A stretch of 64,000 nucleotides of DNA from contig JAIVEN010000006.1 in NCBI GenBank assembly GCA_026686845.1, positions 36,998,501 to 37,062,500 of the forward strand, in the 5' to 3' direction. This document shows positions 13,071 to 26,040 of this stretch, piece after piece. The stretch comes from Adenanthera pavonina. Lineage: Eukaryota; Streptophyta; Magnoliopsida; Fabales; Fabaceae. A model generated the notes under the pieces. It was not told where the DNA came from and made no database searches. It worked only from the letters and a program-made list of their open reading frames with translations. Every line of letters begins with the position of its first letter. Position 1 is the first letter of the stretch. Position numbers and translations under genes: made by a program.

Positions 13071-13599
13071 ACTTATATATTTTCAACGGTTCTTCCCTGA
13101 AATATGTATCCGAATTTGTCTTCCACTCCTAGCTACCAAACATCAGGACTTATGTTTTCCACCTAATCCTCGTACGAATGAAAGCAAATATTGTTGATTA
13201 CAAAAATCTAAGCTCCACTCCTTTTTCTTATTTTAATACGCTTTCAAGTCTATATAAAAAATATCACTTAGGAGTCCACTTTAGGATCGTACTATTAAAA
13301 AAACTGACAAGTATATTAGTTTACTTGTGGAGGCCGGGATCTATGATTAATTAGTGGTAATGGAGGGAATAAAGGCAGAGGGAATATTGTTCATTCACTA
13401 TAATCTTCCATGGATCTAAAAATTGATACAACAATATTTTAAAATTTTTAGAGAATACGCTCAAACAAAGTTTGACAAAACACAGATTTCAGTGACAATA
13501 ATTTTGATTAAAGAATTAATTATTGCGGTAGTACACTGTCTTCCCACTTATAGAGAAAATTTCACATGACTATATGCGAAGAAGATATTTCCAAAATTA

Positions 13600-13905
13600 T
13601 TATTGGAATTTATGGAATTCCTAATAGATTTCAAGTTGCTTATTTGAAAAAAATAATAAAAACATGATTTTATCCCTACATGGATTAGATAGAAATTATA
13701 TGGATTAGTTAAAAATCTCTATGAATCAATTAGAAATGAATTATCATTCCTTATTCAAGAGGAATATTATCCTTGATTCATAGAGATTTCCACCTAATTT
13801 ATACATATTTTCAACTGATTGACATAGGGATAAAAGTGTCATTTCCTAATTTATTTTTTTTCCATACTTTGAAATCTATTAAAGATTTCGCAAATTTCAG
13901 CAACC
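13600..13905. mobile_element. Fold-back MITE with about 80-bp inverted arms
   Basis: The left arm (TTTATGGAATTCCTAATAG..., then 'tttatccctacatgg') and the complement of the right arm (TTTGCGAAATCTTTAATAG..., then 'tttatccctatgtca') pair over most of their length. A second inner pair, 'atctctatgaatcaa' with 'ttgattcatagagat', lies close to the centre. Almost the entire 300 bp could fold into one hairpin. The superfamily is not fixed because no clean target duplication is seen. Confidence 0.55.
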
Positions 13906-14485
13906 TTCTTAAAAAATGTTGTCCTTTTGGGGCACCTACCTGAAAATTTTCCCCCACTTCGTATGATTCCCATAAACTAGGTCACTTTTACTTTTTCAGA
14001 AACTGCCAAAATTAGGAGGCTTTATGATCTAAATGCTACAAAAGCAAAAGCAAAATATCAATATATTATAATTTTAAAAATATTTACCAAAATGCTACAA
14101 TTTTAGCAATTCGTAATTGTAAATCACGCTTTCCTATTGAGTTTGCAAGGAATTTTAAAAGAAAATCATAGTGTATCAGTTCGATTTATACAAGTCAGGC
14201 TGATCCATTACGTTTCAAATTTAATGTTTGTTTGTATTTTCTTTTGTAAAATATATGTTAGAATAACTATAATTTATAAAAATAAAATTTAAATAAAAAT
14301 TAAAAAATTTATTATAAATCTGTTTAAATAAAAAAGAGAAAAATGATGGTAAAAAATTATGATTTAATTTACAAAAATGTAAACTAAACATATTCTTAAT
14401 TTGTTTTGAAAGTTCTATTTATACAAGTCTGAACCATTTAATTCATTTAAAAAATTAAAAAAAAGTCTATCAACCAACATACTTA

Positions 14486-14857
14486 GGGTCTGTTTGATAG
14501 TGTTTTCTATTTTATTGTTCTGAAAACAGTTTTATAAAACTGGTTTCGAGAACAAGTTTTGGAAATAAGAAAATAAAAAAATCTGTTTGAATAATTATTC
14601 TCAAAATCATAATTAGTAAGTTTTAAATGAGTTATTTAAAATTTATAACTTTACCATTAATGAGGTGGATATTTTTTGCCTTTTCTTGTATTTTTCAGAA
14701 CAAAAACTACAAAATACTTTAAATATTTTTGAGTTTTCTATTTTTTTATTTTTTTATTTTTCAAAACATTTTATAAAAAATAGATTTACTAAATAAGTTT
14801 TTTTATTTTTTTATTTTTAAAAATAAAAAAATTATTTTGAAAATAGTTGAGAAGTCC
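14486..14857. mobile_element. Tourist-like MITE
   Basis: Flanked by TTA at 14483-14485 and 14858-14860, the 3-bp duplication typical of PIF/Harbinger elements. The left end GGGTCTGTTTGATAG is the common Tourist-type terminus. The complement of the right end, GGACTTCTCAACTAT, matches at about ten of fifteen bases. The interior consists of A/T runs. Confidence 0.5.
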
Positions 14858-16119
14858 TTAAAGCCTATCACTCGATAGACTTTTTGCAATGCCAATCAAG
14901 TGCAATTTAATGCTGCATGCACAATGTTGTGCTGGCAATGTTACTTATTTTAAAAAATATATATGACATACATTCCATTATTTAAAAATAATATATTAAT
15001 TACTAATTATTGTAAAAAATATAATAAATTAAGTAAGCAATCTAAAAGTGGAACAAATAATTATAGTTTTAAAATATAATAAGTAAATTATATAATTGTA
15101 AAAAATAAATTATTATTAGGAACAATAACATTTTATATGAACTACAATAAATAATATCAATTGTAATATTACTTTTTAATAAAGAATTTTATTTTCAATA
15201 TCTTCATAATAAATAGGTTATTAGCCTATAAAATTTTATTATGTAATTATTAGATTTTTTGTGCATTAATATTTATTTCTTGTTTATAAGTAGATAATAA
15301 ATGATTTTATAAAATAGGAACAAGAATGGACAATAGAAATGAGTGGGTGTATGTATTTACAAATGGACGGATATGTGTTGGTCTAGATGGTATAACATTT
15401 GAGTCGAACAGTATAAAAATAATAAGTATTGATTCAGATATTAATTTGATTGAATTAAAGTAAGTCATTAGGCAAAAACTTCAACTTCTTCCTAATAATA
15501 AAAAGCTGCAACTATTACTGAATTACTTGAATCTTAACATGAAAATCTCATATAACAAAAGTGTGTACAACTTGTTTGAAGGAGACCAAATTATGATATG
15601 GGAAGTCATTATGCATATAGTAAAAAAATTTTCTTGTGAAAGAAAATTTTTTTCTTTAATTGTTGTAAAATTTTGGATTTATTAATTAAAATTTAATAAT
15701 TACTAATTAATTTATTAAAATACTTCAAGTTTAAAAATTATTTTTTATTATTTAAATTCTTTAAATTAAAATTTTAATTAATTAATTTTATTTAATTTAC
15801 TCCCTTTGGTAGAGGGATAGTTAAAATTAGTTAGAAGTATTAAATCTGTCAAAAATTATTATAATATTCTTAAAATACTCTTAATAAAAGTCATTAATCT
15901 TTATCTCATATTAATGTTTAAAGAAATAAAATTAAAACTATTAAGGACATTTTTGAAAAATATAAATTAATTTAGAAGGGCCAGATAAATCTTCTAAATA
16001 ATTTGAATTTGATAAACAAATATTAAAGTTCCATAAAAATATATACATTAGAATTTGATTAAAATTTTACATAAATTTATAAGATTAAATTTTTTTTGAA
16101 CATAGATGGTTAAAAAGTA
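14858..16119. other. AT-rich intergenic DNA, no gene seen
   Basis: Very low GC. No convincing frame, splice-like exon or transposon terminus was recognised. Confidence 0.5.
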
Positions 16120-16995
16120 TGACTGTGGAAAAATATAATAAAAAATATTTTAAACTAAAAATGTTATGAAAAATATATAGAAAAAGGGAAAGTACAATTT
16201 TATAACAGTTAGGAGACATATTTATATTTTCATGACTTCAAAAATTTTAACTTGAACTTGAAAATCCCCACTAAAACGTGAAAATATCTAATATAGCCCT
16301 AAAAATGTTATTATAAATGCAATTGCATGTCTCAAATTTTAAGTTTGAAAATTTTGGTTTACGTTAAATTATTTGAGTATTTATTAGACATTTTCACATT
16401 TTAGTTAAAGTTAATGTGATGAAAAATATATTTAGCAAAAAATATGATGAAAAATATATAAAAAGGGGAAATTGTAATTTCTTTGCAGTAAGGGGAAATA
16501 TTTATGTTTTCATAATTTGAAAAATTCTAACTGAGACCTGAAAATATCTAATAAAAATTTAAAAAATTTCATTAGGAATGAAATTTCATGTCTGAAAATT
16601 TTAGGTTTACATGAAATTTTTTGAGTTTTTATTGGATATTTTCATGTTTCAATTGAAAATTTTCAGATCCAAATGTTAAATAAAGTTAATATAATGAAAA
16701 ATATATTCAGTAAAAAATGTGATGAGAAATATATAAAAATGTGAAATTGCAATTTCATGATAGCAAGAGAAAATATTTATATTTTCATGACCTGAAAATT
16801 CTAACTTGGACTAAAAAAATTCTGACTAAGATATAAAAATATCCAATAAAGACCTAAAAATTTTCATTAGAAATAAAATTTTACATATGAAATTGTGGGT
16901 TTGAAAATTTTGAGTTTATATAAAATTTTTTGAGCTTTTATTAGACATTTTCATATCTCAGCTGAAATTTTTTTATCCAAATTAGAATTGTTCAT
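16120..16995. repeat. Three tandem copies of an AT-rich repeat of about 280 bp
   Basis: A block centred on 'atgttatgaaaaatatata' recurs at about 16161, 16442 and 16717, giving periods of about 281 and 275 bases. Each copy then shows 'tttatattttcatgac', a tract of TGAAAATAT/AAAATTT words, and 'gacattttcat'. The copies have diverged strongly. No coding potential is seen. Confidence 0.6.
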
Positions 16996-18402
16996 GTCAT
17001 TAAAATATAAATATTTCTACACCTATCCTGAAATTACAATTTTTCAAAAAAGAAAGAAATATAATGATACATATGTAAAAATATAAAAAAAAAAATGATA
17101 GACATGTACAAGGTGCGTATTCACGCAGCGAAAGAGGTCCAGGGGGACATCGGGATAAGGCAAAACTGAGTGGGGGTGGGGGAAAAATAATAGGAGTGGG
17201 TGAAGAGTAGGGGTGGGAATAGGTGAGGCCCATTTCAGGCGGCCTATGGCCTGGCCTGTTCAGGGCCTGGTCTGGCCTATTTTAGTAAACAAGCCTGGCC
17301 TGTTTATTTTGGGCATGACCTGAAGCCTATAGGCTAGGCTTGTTTACATATATGAATATAATATTAGTACAATAATATATAATATATAAAATAATATATT
17401 TTAAATTAAGTTTATTAACATATTAATAAATACAACATTATATTTATATTTTGTCTAAAATAAATTGTCATTGCCGCATCTAGTCTTTGTACAAGCCCTA
17501 AAGAGTGAATTCCAAAGAACCCTAGCCACTCTGCTCTCAATCTCTGCCTTCATCCATTGCCTTTGCCTCCTCGTCTCGTCGCCTCTGCCTCTGCCTTCAC
17601 CTCTGTCTCCCAACTATGACTCTGTGACTGTGAGCTGCCTCCATCTATCACCTTCCTCTTCCTCGTCGACATCTACCGTGGTTGCGAGTTGCCTCCATCG
17701 CATCCCCCCACCGTAGTTGCAACTCTATGCCTGCAGTCCGTGTTTTCAATCCCTACCACAATCTCTCTTTTGCACCCTTACTCTCTTCGACTATGTGAAG
17801 ATCTTCTTCTCTCCATTTCAAAGGTATATTGGGTAGATTTTCAACCCTCCTGTCCTAGTTCCTACCTTTGAGATGATATAGCTTTGTTTACTTCGTAATG
17901 AGGAATTGATGCTATAGATCTGTAATTTTCTCTCTGCATATGGAAAAGAGATGATTAAACTTTGATATATTTTGTGGTTTGTTTGTTATCTACTATGAAG
18001 ACTGAGTCTTATTCATTGTTGTATTTTAATTAATTTCAGTCTTTGAGCTTAATTATTAATTGTTTTAACTTGGCGACCTCCCTCGACACAACAAATTGAA
18101 TGGGCTGATGCTGAGTTGCCTTGAGAAACAAATGAGATTCTGTCTCTCTCTCTCTAGTTTTAGCTTTATGTTGAATATATGATTGTGGCTTGTTGTATAC
18201 CTTCTTTTGTTTCAATACTATTATGCAGAAAGATGTTCATTTGAATGATTGTAAACAAGTATCAAATATTCAAATTGCTGGAAAGTCAAATGGTTTAGAG
18301 GGAAATAAGTATTGGATTTCTATTTATATAGTGAATTTTGAGTAAGTAGCTCTGTGCTCATTCAGGGATGTTTTATGGACAAGAGGTTACAAATATGTGA
18401 AG

Positions 18403-21304
18403 TGTAACGCCTTACTTTTATCTATAATTTCCCATATATTATAGTATGTATAATGTCCAATTAGCTCATATTAAGAGCTTGAACCATTAATAGAACCAAA
18501 ATATTTAAATAAAAAAAACGTTGTACTATTTATTTGGTTCTCAAGTTTTCTGGATGAATTTTGAAAAATCGTAACTTAATCCAAAAAAATCGTATTAATG
18601 TGGTTCAAGTCTATAAATGAAGCTAGAAACATGATATACAATATAAAAATATAAAAACTTCCTTTAACCTGACCAATTAGTATAATTTATTACTCAAACT
18701 TACACTGTACAAATGGTCATTTCTTTCTTTTTTAGGATTTTGGCCGAAAATTTAAAAATTCATATCTAACTCTATACTGAGCCAAATCATGTATTCTATA
18801 TGCCATTGGAAAGATATATATGTTTACTTACCTTCATATTTTTATTATACATTTATTTAGTCCAAACAGGGCACATCATCAATTTGAATCACTAGGGATT
18901 AGAACATCACTTTTTCTAGAACAGTCTTGGGAAAACTTGTATATCTCTCATTGTACAGCTCCAATTGAACTCAAAATAGTGGTATATTAACCTCAAAAGA
19001 TAAATATTTTCATAAATGTAAATCACTGAATTTTTGGAGCTTTGTACAATTTTATATCACTTTTCAAAGAGAAGTAATATATTCAGTAAAATTCACAGTC
19101 TTCACATCACTGTCCAGTTTTGATCCTGAATTTTAAAATTACACTATAAATCGTGCATATATCCAAATTACATGTTCTTTAGCTCATTGGAAAGCTTGTT
19201 CTCTCTAGTTTCAGGGAATATAAAACACTTGACTTACTTTCCCTATTTTAGTCAAACAGTGTTAACTTTACTTTTGTTGCTACAAAATGAACTTCTAGCA
19301 ATATAACATGGCAAAATAGACTTCATAACAAGCTCACATGATCATTCCATGTTTCAAATCCATGCCAAATATTTCATAATGCTCATAAGGACATAATAGC
19401 ATAATGGCACAGATCTAAAAGCATATACATGATTTTATACATAATTTCAAAATATACACTCATAGCTTAAAAACACCATCAAGCATCATTCTCTTCTTCA
19501 TTCTCCTTGCCTTTTCTTTGGACTCCTTTGCCATAGCATGTACCTATCATTTGGGATACTTGAGGGGTGAGATTGGGGGCAATCTCAGTAGCAAGTTACA
19601 TTTCATGCAATTATATCAATCATATCAAATAACTCACATTTGATCACATTTAATCACATCAATTATATTTAAACAATAAATTACCACATTGGTCATAAAA
19701 AATTCGGCAGCATAACAGTTTAGAAAATGGACATCCCAGGGAATAAAATTCCTCATTTTACAGCTAATACCAATCAAAGAAATCACAATTGCAATATGAC
19801 AACACAATTTAATCATAGAAAGCCAATGAAAGAACATAAAACAAGAATATAAAACTTAGCTACCTTGAAGCATTCCTTTGACTCTTCCTCTTTAAACCAA
19901 AGATTCCTCTAGTTTTCCTAAGCTTCCTTAAGTCCCTAAACATCATTCAACACATGCTCAAGCCACTGATTTCATGGCTAATCACAAAAAACTCTCATAA
20001 AACTCTTGAAACCCTTAAATTCTTAAACTCTTTATCTTAAGCTCTATCTTTGAGCCAACCCTTGTCTTTAAGGTTTTTCATTATGGGGAATTCATTTTTG
20101 CCATCAAATTAATGAAATTCCAACCTTAAGACACTCAAATGATCTGGCCGAAAATATGCTCCAAAGGAAAAAGAATGGTTCTTTCACAAACTTGCTCAAA
20201 ACATACCATACTTGTTTCCTTTAGTAAAATCTCATGTTTTCTCTTGATTTTATAGTTTAAAAACAACTTTCCTTCCCATTAATCATGCTTGGCCAAATTA
20301 GAACAGTGGATGAAGGAGAGCAAATTTCAAGGGAACTAACTCATAGAGCTTAGAAACTATACTAAAACACTTAAAGAACACAAGAGATTTGCTTACCAAT
20401 TTTCCTTACTTTTCTTCCTTGTTTTTTTCTTCTCTTTTTCTTTCCTCCTTCACCCTACGTAGCCTCCCTTTCTTTCGTCTTTGCTGCAGCTTCTCTTCCC
20501 TCTTTCTAAGTGTCCAAAACGTCCAACTTGAGGGAGTATAAATAAAAGATGTCAACCAATAAAATCATGCTACCAAAGCTTCTTGATTTTTCTTGCAATT
20601 TCATGAAAATAATAAATTAATGCTATTTTGTCATGTGCAGCTTGTGGAGCACGAAATAGGGGGTATTTTGGTTCAAAAATATTGTACTTTTATTTATCCA
20701 GATATATCCTGAATCGATCTGGACAAATAAAGCTACTTTAGCAATATATTTTACTATTATTGAGATACTAATTATAATTATATTGGGATATAAAATTATC
20801 ATAATATACTTATCCCAATTGATCCAAATATAAGACCCACACATTTTTTCTTGAATGAATACTATCTCTTCCTGCAGTCCAGACTGACCTTTATCGGGTA
20901 AGACATTAATATTAAATCATAATTACCTAATAAATATTATTTTGATCTTAATAAATTTCATACTATATTCCATTGGTCTTAACTCATTGAGAGCTTCATT
21001 TTGAATATAATTTTTTATATTTACAAAAATGCCCTTGACCACGACCATTTTATAATTTTTAAAACTTTCAAGTCATTAGGTGTAATTTTTGTCAAAATAT
21101 TTGACTTCTCCCCACGTGAATTCTTATCTACTTGGGGACAAATTTGTTATTTCCATAATTCTTAGGAGCAAAAATGTAATTTCTCATTTTTCTGTCCAAT
21201 CAGGAAAAATGACCTCTTTGCCCTATTTCACGTAAAACGGTGCCTGCCCATTTTTGTAAATTCCATATGTATTTTTAGTTATCTAACATTTTAGGGATAT
21301 GACA
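18403..21304 (+). mobile_element. Solo LTR A2 (family A, 2902 bp)
   Basis: Begins TGTAACGCC and ends GGGATATGACA, flanked by a perfect 5-bp duplication TGAAG (18398-18402 and 21305-21309). It is colinear with 58748-62289. For example, the block 'tttatcgggtaa...cattgagagcttcattttga' near 20890-21005 recurs at 61423-61535. It is shorter and more diverged than the other two family A members. It sits in the hAT-like element just 5' of the kinase exon fragment. No internal retroviral region accompanies it. Confidence 0.8.
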
Positions 21305-21319
21305 TGAAGCTTTGGAACA

Positions 21320-21448
21320 TCAACGATAGTCACTAACCATGTTGGCCTATTTATGAAGGGTTGGCTTAAAAAGGTCCTCTCTTCTGGCGAGATGATGACA
21401 AAGATGGACATTACATATTTGTACTTGGTGACAATTTAACTTCTCGAT
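21320..21448 (+). pseudogene. Exon fragment of an AFC-type (LAMMER, CLK-like) protein kinase gene
   Basis: The frame starting at 21385 reads WRDDDKDGHYIFVLGDN, followed by LTSR. This is nearly the same as the conserved segment just before the kinase domain in plant AFC1/AFC2 kinases, which phosphorylate SR splicing factors in the nucleus. Upstream, YEGLA then a stop and KGPLF weakly continue the family pattern (a glycine-leucine-alanine, then proline, before the tryptophan), with a stop and probably one frameshift. At 21449 the sequence goes straight into GTAAATG, a plausible 5' splice site, so an exon end seems to be preserved. No kinase catalytic motifs (VAIK, HRD or DFG equivalents) follow, so no kinase could be made. 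The family match comes from memory of the motif. Confidence 0.65.
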
Positions 21449-21956
21449 GTAAATGAATTTAATCACCGTTGAAGGGCTTTTCTCCTCCTCCTCTAGCCAT
21501 TAGACTTGCTTATGCTGTTTGCTGAATATTCCAAATGCCAAAGACAGATCTCACCGATGCATTTACCATCTATTAGCATCTTTTCAACATCTACCTCTTA
21601 ATATTTTCTTATAATTGTATCTGAAAGAAATCATTGCTCATAGTGTAATTCTTGTATATTATTTCTCTTTGTGAATTTAGAACTTGTTTTTCATATATTT
21701 AGATAGTGTTTATTCAAAATTTTTATATTAGTAGGCCTCCCTATCAAAATTTGGCCTTCAAGTCTCTTTGGAGGCCTACTAAAACTAATAGGCTTTTAAA
21801 AAGGTTCAGGCCAGTCCAAGCCTTTTAAAGGCTCAGGTTTGAACCTAAAAAAGGGCCTATTACAGGTTAACAAGCCAGGCTCAGGCCTGAGGCCTATAAT
21901 ACAGGCTCGGTTTGTTTAGCTAAGGCCTGATCTGGGCTGCTCTATTTTCACCCTTA

Positions 21957-22824
21957 ATAAAGAGGGGAGACTTATGCCTCATTCCTGTATTGGAGGGAGA
22001 GTTTATTTCTAAACCAATAAAAAAATGGAAGCATTTGAAAATTTGACTTATATACTCTAATTTTTTTTTAATAGTATTTTGGTTCATACTTTTGGAAGTA
22101 TGGTATTTTGGTAAAAAAAAAATTTTCCCTGTGGTATTCTGCTCAATTTCCCAAATTATGAAGCTACATAGAAACCAGGTATTAATTTAATGATTTTATA
22201 TTTATATATATATATAATAAATTTATAAAAAATCATACTATTTACAATGTTTACAAGCTATGAATTGTGCAACTTGCTATATAGGGCCTTGTCCCTTGTA
22301 CAATGTGTGAACTCCACCATCTACTTATGTGAATGTGTGTAGTGTTAAAGGATATATAATTTTATTTTCTTTTTTTTTTGGGTTAAAAAAAGGATATACT
22401 CTTTTAATCTAGCTATATCTTCATTCAGCTATTCTTCATGTGGGACTTATATTTTTAAATGTTTATTGCCTTTTCAAAGAAAATTTGAAAGATATATTTT
22501 TTGTTCAAATTATACAATGCTAAGTTGTTTTATATGTATTCTCATGAAATAATTTACCATATATTGAGCTTTCTCAACTAGTCTTGTAATATAATGGGCA
22601 TTAAAAAAAATCTTGCGAAGAAAAATATGTGTTTTTTGTTTTGTAGGCTCTTCAAAAGTAGGAAAATTGCTGGCAAAAATAGCCGTTTGATTAGGAATAA
22701 ATTGATTATGAATAGACATCTGAATGTGGTTTCTTTTGGACTTCCTTTTTTTGTGTAAGTGTTTGTGTTCAGAATTAATTTGATTTAATTATTTTTTTAA
22801 AAAAATTCTTTAACAATTATGAAA
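21957..22824. other. AT-rich intergenic DNA, no gene seen
   Basis: Contains A- and T-runs and a short inverted pair near 22080-22110 (cttttggaagtatgg region). No supported gene or RNA was found. Confidence 0.5.
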
Positions 22825-23083
22825 TACTCCCTTCAATCTTAAATATAGATTGCCCAGAGAAGATATTTCATTAATGAAAATATAAGTAATATCTGGGTCA
22901 TTAAATATTTTCCCCCATATATTCCTCATTAATCATGTTGAAGGAAGACAATAATTGCAAAGTTACACTATTTAATTAGGGGTAAATCTAGAAAATAAAT
23001 TAAATTTAAAGAGTTTAATCACTTTCCTTATTTAATATATTTGAGATAGTTAAGAATAACTTATATTTAAGAGAATGGAAGTA
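22825..23083. mobile_element. Stowaway-like MITE 1
   Basis: Left end TACTCCCTTCAATCTTAAATA; the complement of the right end is TACTTCCATTCTCTTAAATA. The element is bounded by the dinucleotide TA at both ends, the Tc1/mariner Stowaway pattern. It is about 259 bp, with a non-coding interior. Confidence 0.7.
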
Positions 23084-23852
23084 CTAAGTAACTAGAGTTG
23101 CATCTTTTGTATTGCAACAAATTCATATGCTCATGGTGTTCATAGCCAATGAAGATCAGTTTGACTTCCTCTCTCTCTCCCCCACTGTGTGTGTGGGTAG
23201 AATATTGAATAATTATTCAATTTGCATTGATTTGGGTCCCTAAGTCCCAAAACAATCAATGCCTTGGGGGGTTTATAGTAAATTCTGCATTCCTCAATCA
23301 TCAATCAATATATATGTACACACATAGTATATCTCTTGTTGCAGGGTAAAGAGGTTACACCATTATAAACTCCCACCCTTCTTAATCTTTATAATATTTA
23401 TTCCATCTTTTTCAGCAATCAGCTGGCATTCTCTTATTCAAGTAGTACTTTGCATGGACTTAAGCTCTTTGCCCCACCATATTCAATTTAATGACCATAA
23501 CTGACTGAAAATAAAATTAAAACAAAAAAGGTTTATGAAGATCTTAATGTGGCCACCTAAAAATTTCTGAAAGCATTCAATTAGTTTGCTTATTTTATAT
23601 GTGAAGTTCGGCAGTCCTTTTTTGATGCAGTAGCTGGGGGGCATATATGAGTTTTCATTCAAAAGGAAAACCAAATTAATGTATGTTTGGCATCTCGAAC
23701 CACAACTCCCAAATTGTCTTCCTCATCTCGATGCCTTAAATTCGTTAGCAACTTAACACATAACCACCTGACATATATTCCTCAATTAATAGGGTACATG
23801 CACAACAATTTTACCTAATTAAGATTAATCTATGTATCATTGGTAAATATTA

Positions 23853-24131
23853 TACTCCTCTTATTCGAAATATAAATCCTCTTTGATAAAGTGCACACAA
23901 ATCAAGAAAGGAAGTTAAATTATATAAATTTATAAAAAACTTACATTATTTTTCAATATTACTCTTAATAAATACAATTTCTAAAATAACTTTCTCTCTT
24001 ATAAGCTAATTAATAACAAGGGTAAATTAGGAAAAAATTATTAATACTTTTGACTTTATCTAAAAAGGATTTATATTTTGGTTAAAAAAAAAGTTCTAAA
24101 ATAAGACTTATATTTTAGGATAGGGGAAGTA
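23853..24131. mobile_element. Stowaway-like MITE 2
   Basis: Left end TACTCCTCTTATTCGAAATA; the complement of the right end is TACTTCCCCTATCCTAAAAT. It is bounded by TA dinucleotides and is about 279 bp, with an AT-rich non-coding interior. Confidence 0.7.
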
Positions 24132-25811
24132 ACAAGCAAGCTTCCAAAATTTAATCAAGCTCCTACCTAAAAGAGCTAAAGGAAGTTAATGAGCTATAAA
24201 TTTTGATGTTAAGTAGTTACTTTCTTTTTTTTCTAAATAAATATTTGATAAGATTAGTAGTACTTACTTTCCGTTGTACTTAAATTAGACACATTTTTTG
24301 TGTATTATATTGATTTTGGGAAGCCAGTTTGCACTCTTCACAACTTGTGAAGAGTGCTGACTTATTATAATATAAATTTTATACTATATACTGTATAAAT
24401 ATCGATCTTTATAAGACAACATAATTTCTTTAGTAGTTAGTCGTTTAGAATAACACAAATCTTTACACCGTTAAATCGAGTGAAGAAGGACACGATTCTC
24501 ATAAGTAAGGTCAATGGTTCAAATTTTGCACATGGATAAAATCATGTTGAGAGATTTTCCTCAAATTGGCTTGACTATGTTGGAATATGATAAGATTATA
24601 CCAAATAAATATAATCTAATAAAAAAAGAATACAAATCTATGCATCTTTCATGCAGCAAGAAAACCAAATTCTCTTGTGTATTAACAAGCACGGCAGCAA
24701 TTCACATAAAGTAATGCCCATGCCTCATATCCCTATTTTTGTATTAAAAACAAACTGAATCATTGACGGGTAAAGTCTCTGGTTCCTACGTGTGATTGTC
24801 TCAGGATTAACAAAATATGACTAATAATTAGCAGACTAATACTGGTTGCCGCTATTCATACAATTGACAATGGCTTACTTTAAATTGATGATGTTTTTAA
24901 TATATAGGATTGTATTTATATATGATAATAGAGATAACTGATTAATTTTATATTGTTGGAATGCTAACTTAATTCATTGAAATTAAATTTGATAAGTGTC
25001 CGGTACAACTTTTAAAATGAGAGCGAGGACAAATATACATATTGTGAAAATTGTAATTTAGTTAATTTTCAAGTATAAAACATTACAGCTAGTAATCAAA
25101 ATACTAATATTTTTCATCTAAAAACATTATTCATAACACTTCTTATGAACAGTATAATGTTAATTTTTTAATTAAAAAAATAACTAAAAATGTTCCATTT
25201 AAAAGTTAAAATTATCAACTGTAAATTTGATTAACCTTTCTCTCTCCCCCCACCCCATGATTCTCTATTTTTATGAAGTGGAGAATAATTTTTTCTTCCC
25301 ATCATTATAACTTCTCTTTCTTAACTTGCCTTTTTGTACTTTTTTTTTTAAATTTTACATTCCCTGTGTATTAATATTTTTATAAAGTATGATTCTATTT
25401 TAAATTTTTGCTTATGTACATGTTATATTTATTTTTTATTTAATATTTTCTAAATAATATTTTCATATCTTTAAATTTTTTAACCTTTTTTTTACATTTC
25501 TGAAAAAAATTAAAAAATTTTAAAAACCATCCATGATCTTAGTTAGTGATGATTTTAACTGCATTCCATTATCTTAATTCTTTGAACTAAAAAAATGTAA
25601 ATCTCCTTCAATTTAAATCCAGTTTTTGGATTTTTCCCAAATATTATAATATAACAAAATAATAATTATATTATAAATATGAATTTTGGTTAATAAATCT
25701 CCTTCTATATTAAATTGAGCATTAATTTTTTTCCTAAATTATAAATTACAAATTGTTAATTTTTTCCTACAATTTTTAAATCCAAATACTATTGAAATTG
25801 TTTTTTTTGAC
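24132..25811. other. AT-rich intergenic DNA, no gene seen
   Basis: No convincing coding frame. A GGTTCAAATTT sequence near 24514 resembles a Pol III B box, but no A box of proper spacing was found. T- and A-rich runs dominate from 25300 on. Confidence 0.45.

Positions 25812-25850
<39 letters not shown>
25812..25850. repeat. (AAT)n microsatellite, about 13 units
   Basis: An uninterrupted trinucleotide run of ATA/AAT units is read directly from the sequence. Confidence 0.95.
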
Positions 25851-25988
25851 TCAAATTTTAGTAAATAAAACTCCTTTTATTGAGTGTTAAATTGTTAATT
25901 TTTTTTTAAAAAATTTAAATCCAAATAATATTGAAATTGGATTTTCCAAACATTATAATATAATAATTATTATTAAATTTTAAATTTG

Positions 25989-26040
25989 AATAAATTACAA
26001 ATTGTTAACTTTTATAAAAGTTAACAATTTGTAATTTATT
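25989..26040. repeat. Perfect 52-bp palindrome
   Basis: The arms 25989-26014 and 26015-26040 are exact reverse complements with no spacer; the centre reads CTTTTATAAAAG. The right arm is also the start of the first unit of the 144-bp tandem duplication that follows. Confidence 0.9.

Larger units (their letters stand above)
17208..21956. mobile_element. hAT-like non-autonomous element carrying host-gene sequence, split by solo LTR A2
   Basis: The left end TAGGGGTGGGAATAG and the complement of the right end TAAGGGTGAAAATAG are inverted repeats of the TAGGGRTG type common in plant hAT elements. GGCCTG-rich subterminal arms continue inward on both sides (17230-17340 and about 21740-21935). The flanking 8-mers GTGAAGAG and ATAAAGAG match at six of eight. 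No transposase is seen. The interior has a GC-richer exon/UTR-like tract (17465-17880), an AT-rich intron-like tract, and the kinase exon at 21320-21448. A family A LTR accounts for 2.9 kb of it. Confidence 0.6.

Noticed and set aside
16120..16995. CRISPR-like or other regular short repeat array
   Set aside because: Units are about 280 bp and degenerate with no constant short repeat or spacers, and the window is plant nuclear DNA.
17465..17871. Ser/Pro/Leu-rich frames in the hAT-like element
   Set aside because: Pyrimidine-rich, two overlapping frames, no domain. It reads better as a captured 5' UTR or first exon than as a gene of its own.
24500..24620. Possible SINE or tRNA head with GGTTCAAATTT
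   Set aside because: A B-box-like word alone; no A box at proper distance, and no cloverleaf, tail or target duplication.
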